Positions 14,633 through 14,694 of a stretch of 14,694 bases of DNA are shown here, piece by piece. The translations under genes were made by a program, and so were the position numbers. The stretch is taken from contig CALWIE010000077.1 of NCBI GenBank assembly GCA_944380625.1, forward strand, positions 1 through 14,694, written 5' to 3'. The notes under the pieces were generated by a model. That model saw only the letters and a program-made list of their open reading frames with translations. It made no database searches and was not told the origin of the DNA. Position 1 is the first letter of the stretch; each line of letters begins with the position of its first letter. The stretch comes from an uncultured Clostridia bacterium (GTDB taxonomy: Bacteria > Bacillota_A > Clostridia > Oscillospirales > Acutalibacteraceae).

Positions 14633-14694
14633 GGTGCTGTCTGCCAGTGGCAGACGTTCAGCACCGACCGGAGTGGCAACGGAGACCGGTGCTG
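14633..14694. repeat. Two overlapping, mutually exclusive inverted repeats at the right edge
   Basis: GGTGCTG (14633-14639) can pair with CAGCACC (14659-14665), enclosing an inner hairpin GTCTGCC/GGCAGAC (14639-14645 with 14649-14655; the end bases at 14639 and 14659 are shared). The same CAGCACCG (14659-14666) can instead pair with CGGTGCTG (14687-14694). Only one can form at a time. The block reaches the last base of the window and probably continues. Confidence 0.65.

Larger units (their letters stand above)
14411..14694. other. Repeat-rich non-coding block upstream of ruvC
   Basis: I see no convincing gene in these 284 bases. Short frames exist on the minus strand (14464-14679 and 14331-14552) but have no ribosome binding site or recognisable motif. 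Instead the block holds several inverted repeats and short direct repeats. A 14-nt sequence, GGCGCGTGGCCGCG, occurs perfectly at 14418-14431 and 14584-14597. GCGTAGG occurs at 14557-14563 and 14609-14615. A 12-nt perfect palindrome, CGCAAGCTTGCG, lies at 14548-14559. The second copy of the 14-mer sits in a small hairpin with a 5-bp stem (14585-14589 with 14594-14598). The look is that of a non-autonomous intergenic repeat family, but copy number in the genome cannot be seen here. Confidence 0.55.

Noticed and set aside
14464..14679. 71-codon minus-strand frame in the repeat block as a gene
   Set aside because: It has no ribosome binding site, its sequence is made of the inverted repeats, and it matches no family I know.
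1..14694. CRISPR array, tRNA or rRNA gene, transposase or phage gene
   Set aside because: I looked for regularly spaced repeats, cloverleaf-like sequences and mobile-element protein motifs, and saw none.

Overview
The window looks like chromosomal DNA from a GC-rich, low-oxygen Firmicute, most likely an Oscillospiraceae-type gut clostridium (Flavonifractor/Pseudoflavonifractor/Lawsonibacter-like). This is an inference. It rests on the gene types (ClpE-like ATPase with an N-terminal zinc finger, EFR1-type flavodoxin-ferredoxin, split EcfA1/A2/T module beside truA, DUF5711-type protein), AGGAGG-type ribosome binding sites, and a GC content near 67% in a housekeeping line I hand-counted. I cannot name the species.

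Layout. (1) 1-2229, minus strand: the start of a Clp/HSP100 ATPase that runs off the left edge, then pgsA behind a clear terminator, then a cvpA-like gene. cvpA-pgsA is a two-gene unit with a good promoter at 2269-2297. (2) 2422-3177, plus strand: a divergently transcribed EFR1-type flavodoxin/2x[4Fe-4S] protein with its own near-consensus promoter and a strong terminator. (3) 3237-5497, plus strand: the only part that looks accessory. A noticeably AT-richer segment carries a possible 25-codon basic leader ORF, a secreted streptopain/C39-like cysteine peptidase and a lipoprotein with an apparent internal duplication. Successive reading frames overlap by the same 14-nt ATG-N9-TAA arrangement. 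(4) 5511-5545: a bidirectional terminator between convergent genes. (5) 14350-5548, minus strand: an eleven-gene, tightly packed run: ruvC, ruvA, a GNAT acetyltransferase, ruvB, an rRNA-methyltransferase-like gene, a small 4-TM protein, ecfA1, ecfA2, ecfT, truA and a DUF5711-type membrane-anchored beta-propeller protein. (6) 14411-14694: non-coding DNA upstream of ruvC, dense in inverted and direct repeats.

How the genes work together. RuvA, RuvB and RuvC form the Holliday-junction branch-migration and resolution machine. EcfA1/A2/T form the energising module of group II ECF vitamin/metal transporters; no S component is visible here. TruA and the methyltransferase modify RNA. PgsA starts phosphatidylglycerol synthesis. 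The peptidase and lipoprotein are both predicted to leave the cytoplasm and appear co-translated, so a shared cell-surface role is plausible but unproven. I saw no rRNA, tRNA, CRISPR array, transposase or phage gene. The most interesting parts are the peptidase/lipoprotein cassette and the repeat-rich block at the right edge.
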